DNA from: Girardinichthys multiradiatus
Lineage: Eukaryota; Chordata; Actinopteri; Cyprinodontiformes; Goodeidae
Reading direction: 5' to 3'
Assembly: GCF_021462225.1 (NCBI RefSeq)
Contig: NC_061816.1
Location: forward strand, 10,875,390 to 10,939,389
DNA length: 64,000 bases
Part shown: piece after piece, positions 1 through 12,800 of the stretch
How the letters are laid out: the number at the start of each line of letters is the position of its first letter
Numbering within the stretch: position 1 is the first letter of the stretch
Position numbers and translations under genes: made by a program
The notes under the pieces: model-generated
Databases searched by the model: none
Seen by the model: the letters and a program-made list of their open reading frames with translations, nothing else
Told to the model about the DNA's origin: nothing

Positions 1-19
1 ACAGTGCTTTATAGTGCTT

Positions 20-700
20 CAGTGTATTTTATTGGGATTTAATGAACAAACCAACACAAAGTGGTGTTTAACTGCGAAATGGAAAGAAAAGGACACATGG
101 TTGTGGCAGCATCATGCTGTGGGGATGCTTTCCTCAGCAGAAAGGCTGTTCAAAGTTGACGGAATAGGCTGAGGAGTTGGTTGCAAACTATTTGTTTGTT
201 TTTTTCCCGTTCAGTTTCACCAGTTCAGGATCTGTATTTATTTCTCGATAAACTGTCTTTTTATGGCTCATGTGGCTTTTGTGGCTCTAGACAATGTTTA
301 CTTTGTAGGACCAAGGGTAAAAGTGGATCTTTGGATTGTAAAGGTTGCTGATCCCTGGTCTAGATCCATGGTTCTCACAGTGTGGGAAAAGTACCACCAG
401 TCCGAGTTGAGCTGTCTGTAGTGAGAAAACTGGGAAATCTGAGCTTCAGAGTAAAACCAGAATACCTTAATACACTGAATCATTTAACCAATCACACAGT
501 GTCAGTTTTATACCTAAATGTTATAGGTATTTACCTTGGGTGCACTTAATGTTAAACAACTGGTTTAGATCAATGGATGCTTATGGGTGAGAATGGCCCA
601 GTCAGAGTCCAGATCTAATTCCTCTTGTGAAAACCATCTAAACTTCTTCCTTCACTTCAGAGTTATGAGCTGCTTTGTGTTACTTTGTGATGTATAATCC
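20..700 (+). mobile_element. Degenerate Tc1-like element copy
   Basis: Begins with the TTTATTGGGATTTAATG terminal motif shared with other copies here. It carries the eroded transposase signature GCATCATGCTGTGGGGATGC (112-131) and GTCAGAGTCCAGATCTAA further on. No open frame survives. It fills much of the intron left of exon 14; positions 660-789 show nothing else. Confidence 0.6.
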
Positions 701-789
701 AGATAAAGTACTCTGAAGTTAGAACTTGTAGTTGTAACATGACAAAAACAGGAATCTGACAGAAAAATAAATCACAATTATGCATTTAC

Positions 790-842
790 CTTTTTACAGA
801 GGGCACCATCTGCTGAGTATCTCCCCTCTTTTCTCTCTGGAT
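790..842 (-). CDS. mcf2l: MCF2L-like exon 14, small linker exon
   Basis: 53-nt exon with acceptor CTCTGCTTTCCAG and donor GTAAAT. It enters in phase 1 and leaves in phase 0: [18 protein letters not shown]. It resembles the human linker segment with an EGGALRR core. It is too short to stand out as an open frame and was found by splice site, phase and weak similarity. It may be alternatively spliced. Confidence 0.65.
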
Positions 843-3800
843 CTGGAAAGCAGAGTATTCCTTTTAACATTTACAAATATGTTTGTTTTATTCACACATT
901 TATAGCTGTATGCATTTATTTAATGAAGACTTACTGGGAGAGGAAAGCGGAGACTTGACCTCAGGTCTCGGTGCTACTGGCTGGACTGGTCTAGTTTGCT
1001 TGGCAGCAAGTTTCTTCAGGCTAACTCGTCTCTTCTCAAACATCTCCTGGACAGAACTTTGCTTCTGGAAAACTTTATCTATGCGGTCCTGATACAAGAA
1101 GAGCAGAAGCTTAATACTGTTAGATATATTGCAGTAAGGTGACTTTTTCAAGTATAATGTTTTGATAAATTCTCAGAAGAAATGTTAAATCAAAACTTTC
1201 CACTGACCCCGAGTTGAGGATTGAGCACAGCCTCGTACTGACAGCAGATGGCGCTGCGGTCTGTGATGGTGTGAACAGCTGCAGTGTCCAAGTATCGCTC
1301 CAGTTCTTGCAGAGCCGCCTCAGCTCCATCCTGAGACTGACAGCGGTCCACTGGCTGGTTAGCCAACAGGAAGATGCCATCCTCACACCACTGGAATGCC
1401 TGCAAGAAAAAGATTTTTAGCACTTCATCCTGATTTTTTGAATTCCTGAGCCTTACTTTGTACTCGTACCTTCTCCAGGGCGTGGTGCAGCTCCATGGCT
1501 CTGAGCAAGAGGTTCTTCTTGCTCCTCAGAGTAGAGCCGATCTCCTCACACACTCCTCTCAGCTCGATGCACTTTGGCCTGATGCAGTCCTCGGCATAGT
1601 GAGAGTTTTCTATCAGTCTGTCCCCTTCGCTGGCCAGAGACAGGGCGAGATCCATCAGCTCCTAATAAAACACAACAGGGACATGCCATATTAGCATCAG
1701 ATGATATCAGTCTGTATAAGGAAACAAAATGGTGTTAATGCAATCTTTAGATGAACCACTAGCATTTGTTCATTACTGACTGAGGCTGAAGCGTCAATTA
1801 TTGTTTTAATTCCAATAAATCTGCCTTTGGGTTTTTATTTTGACTGAAACTTGTCAGCAATGTTGTTGATGTGTTAGTTAGCTTAAAAACAAACTTGCTT
1901 AGCCAACAGGAGGCTTTCAGCTCCACCTGAACTCTTCCACATATGCTTCAAGGCTCAGTGTTCAGCTGACTGCTAATAAACAGTAAGAGGAACCTCTCTG
2001 AAATGTTGAAAATTATGCATACGGTGCCTTGCAAAAATACAGATGGTCCTTGAACTTTTTCCTATTTTGTTGTGGAAAAACAACAAAATAGGAAACCTTC
2101 AAAGTACTTTATTGGGATTTTATGTGATGGACAAGAATAAAATACGAAATAATTTGAAAGTGGAAGGAAAAGAAGCTCAAGCTCAGTGAGATTCAATGGA
2201 GAGCATCTGTGATAGATAATTTTCTAATCTTGTCACAGACTCTAAATTGAAATTCTGTCAGACTTTGACTAGGCCATCGAAACACTTTAATATGGTTTGA
2301 TCTAAACAATTTCATTGTAACTCTGGATGTATGTTTAGGGCTGTTGTCCTGCTGTCGGGTGACCCCCCCACTCATCCTCAAATCTCCTTTGCAGGTTCTA
2401 ACAGGTTTTTACCTCCATCTATCCTCCCCTCAACTCTTAACAGCTTCCCTGTCCCTGCTGAAGAAAAAGTATCTCCATAGCATGATGGTACCACCACAAT
2501 CTTTTACCGTGGAGATGGTGTGTTCAGTGTGATTGCAGGAATAATTTAACACAACAAACGCAACCTCCACATGTGTACTGTGTCCCTCACTCTACTGGTG
2601 GCAAACTTTACATTGGACTTCTCCTGGCTTTCTTCTTGCCACTCTTTCATAAAGGCTAGATTTCTGGAGTGCTCGACTAATAGTTGTCCTGTCCACAGGT
2701 TCTCCCACTTGAGCTGAGGATCTCTGCAGCTCCTCCTAAGGGTACCATGAGCTTCTTGCCTGCTTCTATGAGTAATGCTCTCCTTGCCCAACCTGTTAGT
2801 TAAGTGGGTGGCCATGTTTTGGTAGTTTTGAAATGTTGGACTGAGCAGTGCGTCCTGGGATGTTTAAAGCTTAGGATATTGTTTTATATCCTAAATCTGC
2901 TTTAAACTCCATCACCTGACCTGTGCTCTGTGCTCCTTGGTCTGCATGATGCTACTTATTCACAAATGTTCTCCAACAAACCTCTGAGACCTTCACAGAA
3001 CAGCTGGATTTACACAGAGATTATATTTACTGATTGGGTGAGTTGCTTAGGTAATTAGTGAAAGTAGAAAATGCTGGCTTCTTCCACACTTTCATGTACC
3101 TTTTTTTCTTTATGACACATTTATGCACCATTTGGTTTTCGTATTTCACATCAAATCATAATAAAGCACATAGAAGTTTGTGGTTGTAACGTGAAGACAA
3201 AATGTGAAAATGGTCATGATGTGTGAATACTTCTGCAAGGAACTGTACTGCACTCCTATGAACATAGAGATGTTGATTTAAAATGTACATCTTTAACCTT
3301 TAGCTATATGTCTGTGGTTTTTTTAAAGGGGTTTTCATTCACACTACATCTTTGCAGTGTGTGTTTCTGGCTGGGATCTTCCTTGTACTGGGATCTTACA
3401 CAAGCCTTGTCCTCGTGGCCGCTGAGCTCTCGCAGCACATGCTCTGCATGGGCGGGACTGATGCTGACTTCGGAGAAACCCACCAGACGCTCGGACACCA
3501 CATCAAGCTGGGGACGCACCTAACAAACAAGAAGACGTCTTTGTTTAAAAGTTTACTTTTCTAGGTGCGAGTAGGACAACGACGCCTCCTATGATGAAGC
3601 TTGACTAACTTCACGGAAGTGCTTTTCAAAGTGGCGGAGCTGCAAACACTGCTCCAGCTTAGTGTGGTGACGTTCCCAGAAATCATCGAATGCTGTCTCC
3701 GTTTCATCCAGCTGACCCAGAAGTCTGAAACATAGGTAAATAAATAAGGAAACAGGATGTGAGAAAAGGTGCATTTGCTTGGTCATGGAAAAATGAACTA

Positions 3801-6800
3801 CTGTGGATGTATTCGTCCGTTCATGCACCTCTGAACAGTAGCCAGGTTCTCCATTTCATCTTGTGTCATGTTGTATTCAGGATCTGTCTGTAGAGGCTCA
3901 TTGATACAAGCCAACAGACGCCTTCCTTGAGACAGCGCCACCTTCAGGTCCTCCTAGAAATTGGAAAGAGAATTTCACACTAGGTAACTAGCTGCATAAG
4001 TAATTCTCACCAGTGCAGCTGATAAAGTATAATATTCTAGATATCAGCCATCATATATTACTAAACAGCACTAGTTACACATTTGCCCACAATAATTCAC
4101 TATTTTTGTGCTCTGTTTCAAAAAATACTCTTACTTGTAACACTTTTATCCAATTAGTAGGAGATGAAATCCTAGTACTCCCCCTAAAGTGTTGCACCAT
4201 TAGCACAATATTCCAATTACCGTGTTTTTTTAGAGCAGAAGTCAATGACTACAACAAATGAGTTACTCTTCTTCAAACCAGTTAATTAATCTGCTTAAAA
4301 AAATCTAAATTTTTATGTAATCTACACAATTTTAAGAGTCATCAGTGGGCAAAAATAGCTTTTAGTTAGCTGAATAGTGCCATGTAAAAATGTACCTAGC
4401 TAACAAATTGAACCTTTTACAATCTTACTAGTTCTTGAGTGAAACGAATACAGCTGAAAAGGTTTACTGGCAGGGTAGTAACACCATTTATATTGCAGCT
4501 AAAAGACTAATTGAAGCCATTTTAATTGTACATGTAAAGTCAGGGCATCCAGTGCTGACTAGGTCTTCTTCCACTACTAGTTAGCAGAAAACGTAGCTAA
4601 TAGGAGTGTTCAACTAGTGCGGCAAGATTTCATGGTATCATGTATACCAAACACAGGCATACACAAACTGCTTTCCCTAGATCTAAGTAAATACAATGCT
4701 TTCTCAAATATTTATGAAAAGAGGGAGGTGATTGTTGACCTTCATTGTGTTTTTCTTCAGCGTGTGTTTGTGCAGCAGGTCGATGGTGGCCTCTGCATCG
4801 TTGGGTAACTCTGTTTCTGCAAGCTCAGTGCCAAACGCTTGCAGGGTCTGTGCAACGGTCTTCACCATCAGGGCGAACGCCTCGATGGCCTGTGAAGGAG
4901 AAGAAGCATTTCAAAAACATGTACTATAACACCAACTGTGCAGAAAATGCAACACATTTGTGTTGGCATACAGTGCGGTGGGAGATCCAGCTGTCATGGC
5001 AGTATTCCTGTGTGCCTCCCAGCTCTGTGGTCAGTTGTCCCGGGTCGATATAAGCATGGAGCTCAGTCACTGTACTCAGCATCACCACCTGAAAGAAAAC
5101 ACACAATGAGTGAATGGTGTCCTGGGTGAGCCCCTCCTTCTGTCTCCCCATAACCAATTAAAAGTTATTATTTTTGTCATCTGGTACTTCTATACCACAG
5201 TTTAATGCGCCCTGGGCAACTGCCCATGTGGCCATATCAAAAACCAGCGCTGCACACAGGCGGCTCACAACAATGAATATTACTTCTTAAATTGCCATAA
5301 AAAATAACTGGAATGAGAACAAAGGAAAGAAGCAATAAATTACAACAAATAAAACAAAGTGATACAGGCACCTTCATTTTGAACTCATCCCTGTTGAACT
5401 TGAACAGGAAGTCCGAGAGAGTCCGCTGGAACAAAGTATTGGGACGCAACACCAGAACCAAGTGCAAGTTCCCTGGAAATGAACCCTAAATGGGTGAAAA
5501 AGGAACAGAAAGCTGTGAATTAACTGGACTCTGTATGTGAGTTTGTAAGTTTTAATTTGTCATAGATGTTTCCAACTTAGATATTCTGAGAAAAAATACA
5601 TGAACATAAAAGTAGGAATTTCCTCCAAAATCCCCAGTTTTCTATTAAAAAGGATGGTCTGATAACCTTAGTATTTTTAAACTAGTAAATTTGGTAATAC
5701 TTTTCATCCATGAATTAATCTAATTTGATGTGCTTAGGATTTAGGAGGTTTTAAGCTTAAGAAACCCAAAGCAATCTATAGAGAAAAGACATGTAGGGCA
5801 TTTGAACTAAATAAAATAACCCAAACATAATTAAAAAAATTCTAAACATAATGAGAAAACATGTTTTAACTCTCTTTATGGTTGTTTTACTCTCGTCTTT
5901 GTCTTGTCACTTCATTTTGTGGAGGTTTCAAATTTAATTTAATTTAATATATTTCTTTGCTTGTTTATATCTCATAATTGTTTTTTTTTTATCAAACTAT
6001 GGTCAGTATGTAACAGCCCCTATGCCATTACCGGGACCACTTTTGAATTAGTATTTTATTGAAGCAGCATAAAATTATACTAATATTCTTATTTTAGAAA
6101 AATCCATCTTCTAATTTAATTTCTTCTTACCAGCACATTTATTGGGACCCAAATCATTTCCCATAAAATGAATAAAAATGAAGGATTTTCAGTTTGTATT
6201 AAGTTTATTAAGATATCTATCAGTGTTTAATTAGAAATACGCAACATCTTGTTGGTATAATGGTGTTTATATGACATTCTTAAAAATTTGAAAGACAAAA
6301 AATAAATAAATAAAATCTAATAATATTAATCAACAAAAAAATGTGAAAGGCAATAGAACATGACGAAGTAAATATTGGGGCTGCACGGTGGTGCAGTTGG
6401 TAGCACTGTTGCCTTGCAGCAAGAAGGTCGTAGGTTCAATTCCCAGCTGGGGTTCTTTCTGCATGGAGTTTGCATGTTCTCCCCGTGGGTTCTCACCGGG
6501 TACTCTGGCTTCCTCCGACAGTCCAAAGACATGCCTGTTAGTTTAATTGGTCTCTCTAAATTCTCCTTAGGTGTATGAATGAGTGTGTGCATGGTTGTTT
6601 GTGTGTTGCCCTGCGATGGACTGGCGACCTGTCCAGGGTGTACCCTGCCTCTCGCCCATAGACTGCTGGAGATAGGCACCAGCTCCCCCGCGACCCACTA
6701 TGGAATAAGTGGTAGAAAATGACTGACTGACTGATTAAATTAAATAGCTTGAAGCAATTTTATTTGCTCACAGTGGTCATTTTTGTGTTCAGCTTTGTGT

Positions 6801-9800
6801 TTTTTGCATTTCAGAATGCTTTTGTCAAATTTCATGTTGTTTCTTTTCCTAGCCAGCTTTCCATACTATTATCATTTTTCGTCAGTGTATGTGTCGTTAG
6901 GGTTAGCAGCCCTTTGCGATTTTGATGTTGCGATTTGATACATTATGCAGCTCTATATTAAAAACATGCAGTAAACAAGAAAAACCTCTTGTAGCTTCTA
7001 AATGTGACGCCCCAAAGAGTCACAGTCTCATTTGAGCAACCGTTAAAACTCCATGATGGGGTTTTATTTATAAGATGAAATACTTCCTAATCCCCATTGC
7101 ATCAGATCGCTTCAGTTCTGCAACTTTAGGACTAACCACAGCTTTTTCTAACCAGTTAAAAATACACCGGAGCCATTCGATAGACAGGAAAGATCCCAAG
7201 AGGCCACTCAGCTTAAAGGCTTTATTGGATGTGGCTTCCTCTGAAACCCCTGAGTGAATTGCTCCTCCCTGTTAGACGGGATAAATCAATGCAGGCTGAC
7301 ATGTGCACACACAAACAGACACGCGCACACATATACATGGCTGGAGGCAAACGTAGAAAGATGCATGACAAGATCATGATGTTCTGTAGCCATTTAACAA
7401 AAGAAGGTATTCCCACAGCTAGTCTAGGAGATCTGATTTTTCAGCTGACGAGCTCTTTAAACTAGCTGGACATATGCTTTACAGCATACTTTAGAGTCTA
7501 TACAAACTGCACACTTGCAAGTAAATAAATTGTGTTTAAACATACATTACATGGTTTTATTATTATTTTCTACAACGCTGTGTGTGCTACAGTATTGTAA
7601 AAAGCTCTTACCTGCTCTTCCAGTCATTTATTTTTGGCTCACATACACACTCATGGAAATGCCAGGCTGGAAAATGTAACCCTAGATTTACTGTTATTTT
7701 GTTTCTTACAGTATCTTCTCCAACTGTCAATGTAATTTTAAATAGCCCTACAAGCACCATTGCAGTGTTTGCTGTGCATATAACACCATCAGAAAGAGAT
7801 TTTTGGACAAATGTACCATTAAGTACATATTTTGTACCAAAAAAGCCTGTCATTTCTAAATACAGCTCCACTAGCAGAACACATACTGCAACATATGTGT
7901 AACTGGAAGCCATTAAATTCAATAAACCCTGAGAGGTCCTAGTTTAATTTGTAGCCCCGCATTAACATGACAATACTGGAGCTGATCGGTGCATCCCCCT
8001 GACACGCCAACACAGATATATGCTAATGCACTCTCGCCTCCCCGGACACGTGGCTCTCGCGGATGAAAAGCACACATTAATAAATGATAAGGATCAGAAT
8101 GCTGACCGAGTTGATTTAAATTCACCCGGGGAGGAAGGATGGGTGGACAGGGAAAAACCTCTCCTGGCGTGTCCTCTAATGACATCCATATGGTCCTCCT
8201 GGGGGTTTGGGCAGCCAGGATATTAAACCTCCTCCCTCTACTTTGCTGTTTAGACATGGAAAATGTTCTTTCCATTAGAAAGAAGGGATTTAGTTTAAAT
8301 GTACACATCAGCTCCTTTATTACACCTTTTTTTTTCCAGCTGATATTATATGTTGCAGCATATTCCCTCTTTGTGTTTGCACCCGCTGACAGAGCCATCT
8401 GCTTCTCCAGCCTGCAGCAGTGCTCTTGCTTGGTTCAATGGCTATATAATCCCAAAGGTGGGCTACAACAAAGACAAAAAATGTCCCTTTATCTACTGAC
8501 TGGCGGGCATGCAGCTTTATCCTGTTAAATTTTATTTGTGCCTCTAAAATAAAGCAAAGGTGTGTATAGGGATTATTTGTGAACAAGAAGCTAGAAATAG
8601 TTAGAAAGAAATATTGGTCTGAATGATCCTCATATATGATTATTTAACAGCTATTTAGAAATTCTAAAACTGAAGGACATTTTTTGCAAAAGCAGCTTTA
8701 AATAGCCGTCTTCAAACCGAAATAATGAAACAACAAATCAGATTTGCCTGATCTGTGGGCACACTGAGTGGTTTCTAACACTATCTTTAAATTTTAAGAG
8801 GCCCCAACAATCCCCGAAACATTGATTTTTGCTCAAATAATTAAAATTTCTCCACGGTGCCACTAAACTGCAGCCATGTCAACCACTTTCAAGTAGAGCT
8901 GTGGATCCTAGACCTAACAATCAACATTAATAATCAAACTGCATTCAACACATTTTATCTAAATGACTTTATTTCCAGTGGTGAAACAGCAGAGTGGCCT
9001 TGATGAAGAGCACATCTCATAGGAAGCTGAGCTTTATTGGCCAGTGGACAAAGCAGACGTGTCCAACCGGGGACATCCAGTGGCTCGAGAAGGAGACAGT
9101 GTCCTCTCACCACCTGCCGCTCATGGCTCCAGGTTAAGTTCCTCCCAGATGAGGGGAAGAGGGGAGATCCTGCAGAGCAGCTTCTGCTTCCCTGCTGATA
9201 AACTTACCGATCCACTCTAAATAATGTTATCCCAGTGGGAGACATAAATAATCCCAGCGTCATCAATACCACTATCTACAACCTTTTCTGGTTTTATTTA
9301 AAAAAGAGAACAGAGGCTGAGTAGAAATAGTAAAACAGAGGGAGGATATTGTGAGAGGTAACTGTACCCTGCAAGGAAACAGTCACACTTAGTGTCCCTA
9401 TCTTGACCTTTAGTTGAATAGAAATAATAAGCGATTTAACGTGTTCAAAGCACCACTGCAAGGTGGATTTTGCTGCTTCTGGTTGGAGAAAGAACATCTG
9501 TTTTTGTTCAAACCTGTGGTCACCAGGGGCGGTCTATGTCAGCGGTGAGAGTGCAGTATCAATCTCCTCTTTGCCTCTTTAATAAATCATACTAACGCTA
9601 ATCAGATAGTGACATTCAGTCAGCCCAAAGTCATGTGCTCTGGAGAATATTACTGTTAATTTCATGATTTTTTTGATCTTTGTTTCTTAAATTTAGGTTG
9701 GGGCATGATGTGTTGCTTTTTAAGATCTTTCAGCCTACTTCGTGTTGTCAGAAAGGTTCAATTTAAGTGATTTCCTAATTTAGAGGTCTGGCGGGGATCA

Positions 9801-12800
9801 GGCCTGGGTGCGGCTTATGAAATTGAACTCAGCTTTTCAAAAATGTGGTTGATTTCAGTTCATTTAGGAGTTGACAAGAGGGGCACTTAGTTTTACCCAC
9901 AGACAGGTTAGAATGGATGGTGATTTTTTTACCTTAATAAATTAAATCCACATTTTAAAACTGCTTGTTTCATTCAGCCAAGTTATCTTTGTCTGATCTC
10001 ATATAATGATTTGAAAACTTTAAATGTGACAAAAAGCCAAACCAGAACAAGTCTGAACATTTTAGCTCATCGCTCTTTTATAAAAGCCTTGAGGAAGACT
10101 CCAAAATTATTTAATCTTTTTATTTCACTTTATGATTAATAAAGCCTTTTTGAATTTAATTGAGTTTATCAGGCCTTGACAGACAGGACAAAAAATGTAT
10201 AAGCACTGTGAGAACACCACGAGTAACTATTGTCCGCATCTGTTTCAGTGCTTCCTATTGGTGCTAAACTAAAGGGCTATTTCACCGTCTTTAAATGAGT
10301 CTGCATCACATCACCTCTAGATCCAAATCTGAAATACATAGACTCATCAAAACTGAAGTTGGTATTTCTACACCCTGCAGAGATTTAGTGACAATATATA
10401 TATATATATGCTTAAGACTCTTATTGTGAGGCTTTGCAGGAAACTGTCTAAATTCATCTACAGAAGGGCTTCAGACAAAAAAGCCTTATGATATTTTAGA
10501 TGTGGACTGGTATGTAGCAATAAAGGTGGTTTATAAGAACAAGGTGTTTCTGATATTAAATATTTATATTTTACATGAGAATGAGAAAGAATACTTCGCT
10601 AAACTTAGTTTTATAAAGTAATTTATCAGAGAATCTGAGCACACGTATATTTTTATTGTTGGCGACATGAACATATCAACATTTAATTCAGTTTTGTCAG
10701 GACAGTAGACAGCCAGATATCCATCTACCTGATCACTGTATATGTACGTCTGATGCACATGAACGAGACAACCTGAAGGAAATTGTAAGTATTTCCTTCA
10801 AGTGATCGCGTTCGTACGAAGTTAAACCAAACCTTTCTCAAGATTGCAAGCATTCGGTTGCACTGACCACTAGACTGCTAGTAGCAACTGGGAGCAGAGG
10901 ACTATTCATGTTGTTTACTGCATGTTGTGAAGGTAAAAACATCTCCAAAAGGCCTTCCTCATAGTTCAAATGGGGTCAAATCGAACTCTTGGTGATATTT
11001 CGTAGATGAGAAATCTACGCAAATCTGAGATGCTGCTTCTAGTGAACAATCAAAACAATGTGGGCCTTTTAAAATCGGGTTTCTGTGCAGTTTTGATGCT
11101 AATTTTCATTTTGAGCTATAATATTAACTGTCAGAAAGTTTGACATAATCATTATTCAAAAAGGTAATCGTTTCATTCCTAATTCTTTGCATATTTTGCT
11201 CCAGCTTTGACAATAACCTGCAGTAGGAGGGAATATTGATTCTTCCCATAAATAAAGCCGACAACCCATCAAAGCCCTATAAAAAGGGATGCAATGAACC
11301 AGCAGACTGTGATAATGGTCTGTTTCTTGGCCATGTTTGCATCTTAAGTGCGCAGATGTGTTTCTACAGGTACAGTTACTTCAGGAAGGGTCTCATAATG
11401 GCTTATTGCCACTATGGGAATAATGTTTCCTCAAACAGGGCGATTAGACTGGATGGTAATTAGTGTCCAATTAGCATGCATTTGCATAGATTTGCACATA
11501 TTGGGCGAGTTAATCGGTATCAGACAGAGTGAGCATCCAGACAACAGATGTGTAAGGGGAGGTGAAGCTTTGTCCTCAAGCTGGCGGAGAATAAGATTCA
11601 TATGGAGCGCACCCGAGATAATTCAAGACATTTGTACCAAATGAACATTTTGAACATCTATATTAAAGTAACTAAGTAAAAATAAAACCCAAAATAAAGC
11701 TCAATAGTTATTAAAAAGGCAACCAACAAACTGTCTCTACCCTCTCTCCTGTAGTATTACTAAAAAAGTACTCCATCCTAAGTTTACAATACTGCAGGAA
11801 CTACTTTAACAGAAAGCATAGTGTTCTCCCTAAGAAAGATCAATCAATATAACCAGTTAATATTATCATTGTGTTAAATAGGGCAAAACCAATTGGTAGG
11901 CCAATGAGCCCCAATTAAAAACATTAAACAAAAACAAAAAGTGTCCCTTTCCTGTATTAGACTAATAGGATTAGTCTAATGACCAAAGGTGTGTGGATTA
12001 CAACTGTTTCTGCTCCAACAGGAGTGTGTCTGAGCACACTTTATTTCCATGTTGTGAGACACTCCACCGCCCTCTCCACCATTTTACGCTATTTTTAACT
12101 TCCCACCTCAATTCAACATCCAGAAAGATGCAGAGAGATTACCTGACTCCCAGCACGTACCTTTTCAACATACAGTTCATGAATAAGTAGCAGCAGTGAA
12201 GCAGGGTATATACTGTAAAGTGCAACTAAATTAGCCTAAAACATCCATTATTCTCAGTGGTGACACACCAAATTATACCCGCAGACAGCTGACAGAAGCA
12301 ACTGCACCGACAGATCAGCATAAAAACAAGTATTAAATCATGTACACCAACAGCACGGCCCAAAACAGCCATTTGTGGCCACGAGAGCAGCTTCATCAGC
12401 AACACTTTCTCCCTTAGTCACAAGCACAGAAACAAAAAGGACAGGATCTTACTGCGATGCGAAGCAGGGTGGCTCTGACGGCGGCCCATCGGTCCAGCCG
12501 TCTGTCGATGATCAGGATGAAGCCCACACCAGACGCTGTGACGCTGCAGGAGAGAGGCAATGTTATCACAGGGAAAAAGGCATTTTGCTGCATTCGTGTG
12601 GCTGCTAGATAAGAACAGGGTGTGCAGTGTGTGAGTCAACTTCTGCTAAGTGTTTAAGCACACCGTGAAGCCAAGAAGGTGGACCTCAAAGCTGCATGTT
12701 GATGCATGCTCGCTGCAGGACTTCATACATTATTGCAAACCTTGTGTTGGAGCAATTTTAACCATAACTCTGTTGCTAAGGTGGAGCTGCATGTACTGTG

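Noticed and set aside
1458..1694. Plus-strand open frame across GEF exon 11
   Set aside because: It is the antisense of a conserved minus-strand exon; the minus frame has homology and splice sites.
6326..6679. 117-aa minus frame and overlapping plus frame
   Set aside because: Both lie inside a SINE with tRNA-like A and B boxes.
7608..8586. Several 80-160-aa frames on both strands
   Set aside because: No splice context, no recognisable domain and overlapping opposite frames; chance openness in intron DNA.
8951..9136. Plus-strand exon-like segment (TTTCCAG ... CTCCAG|GTTAAG)
   Set aside because: No coherent open frame and it is antisense to the host gene; left as unique intron sequence.
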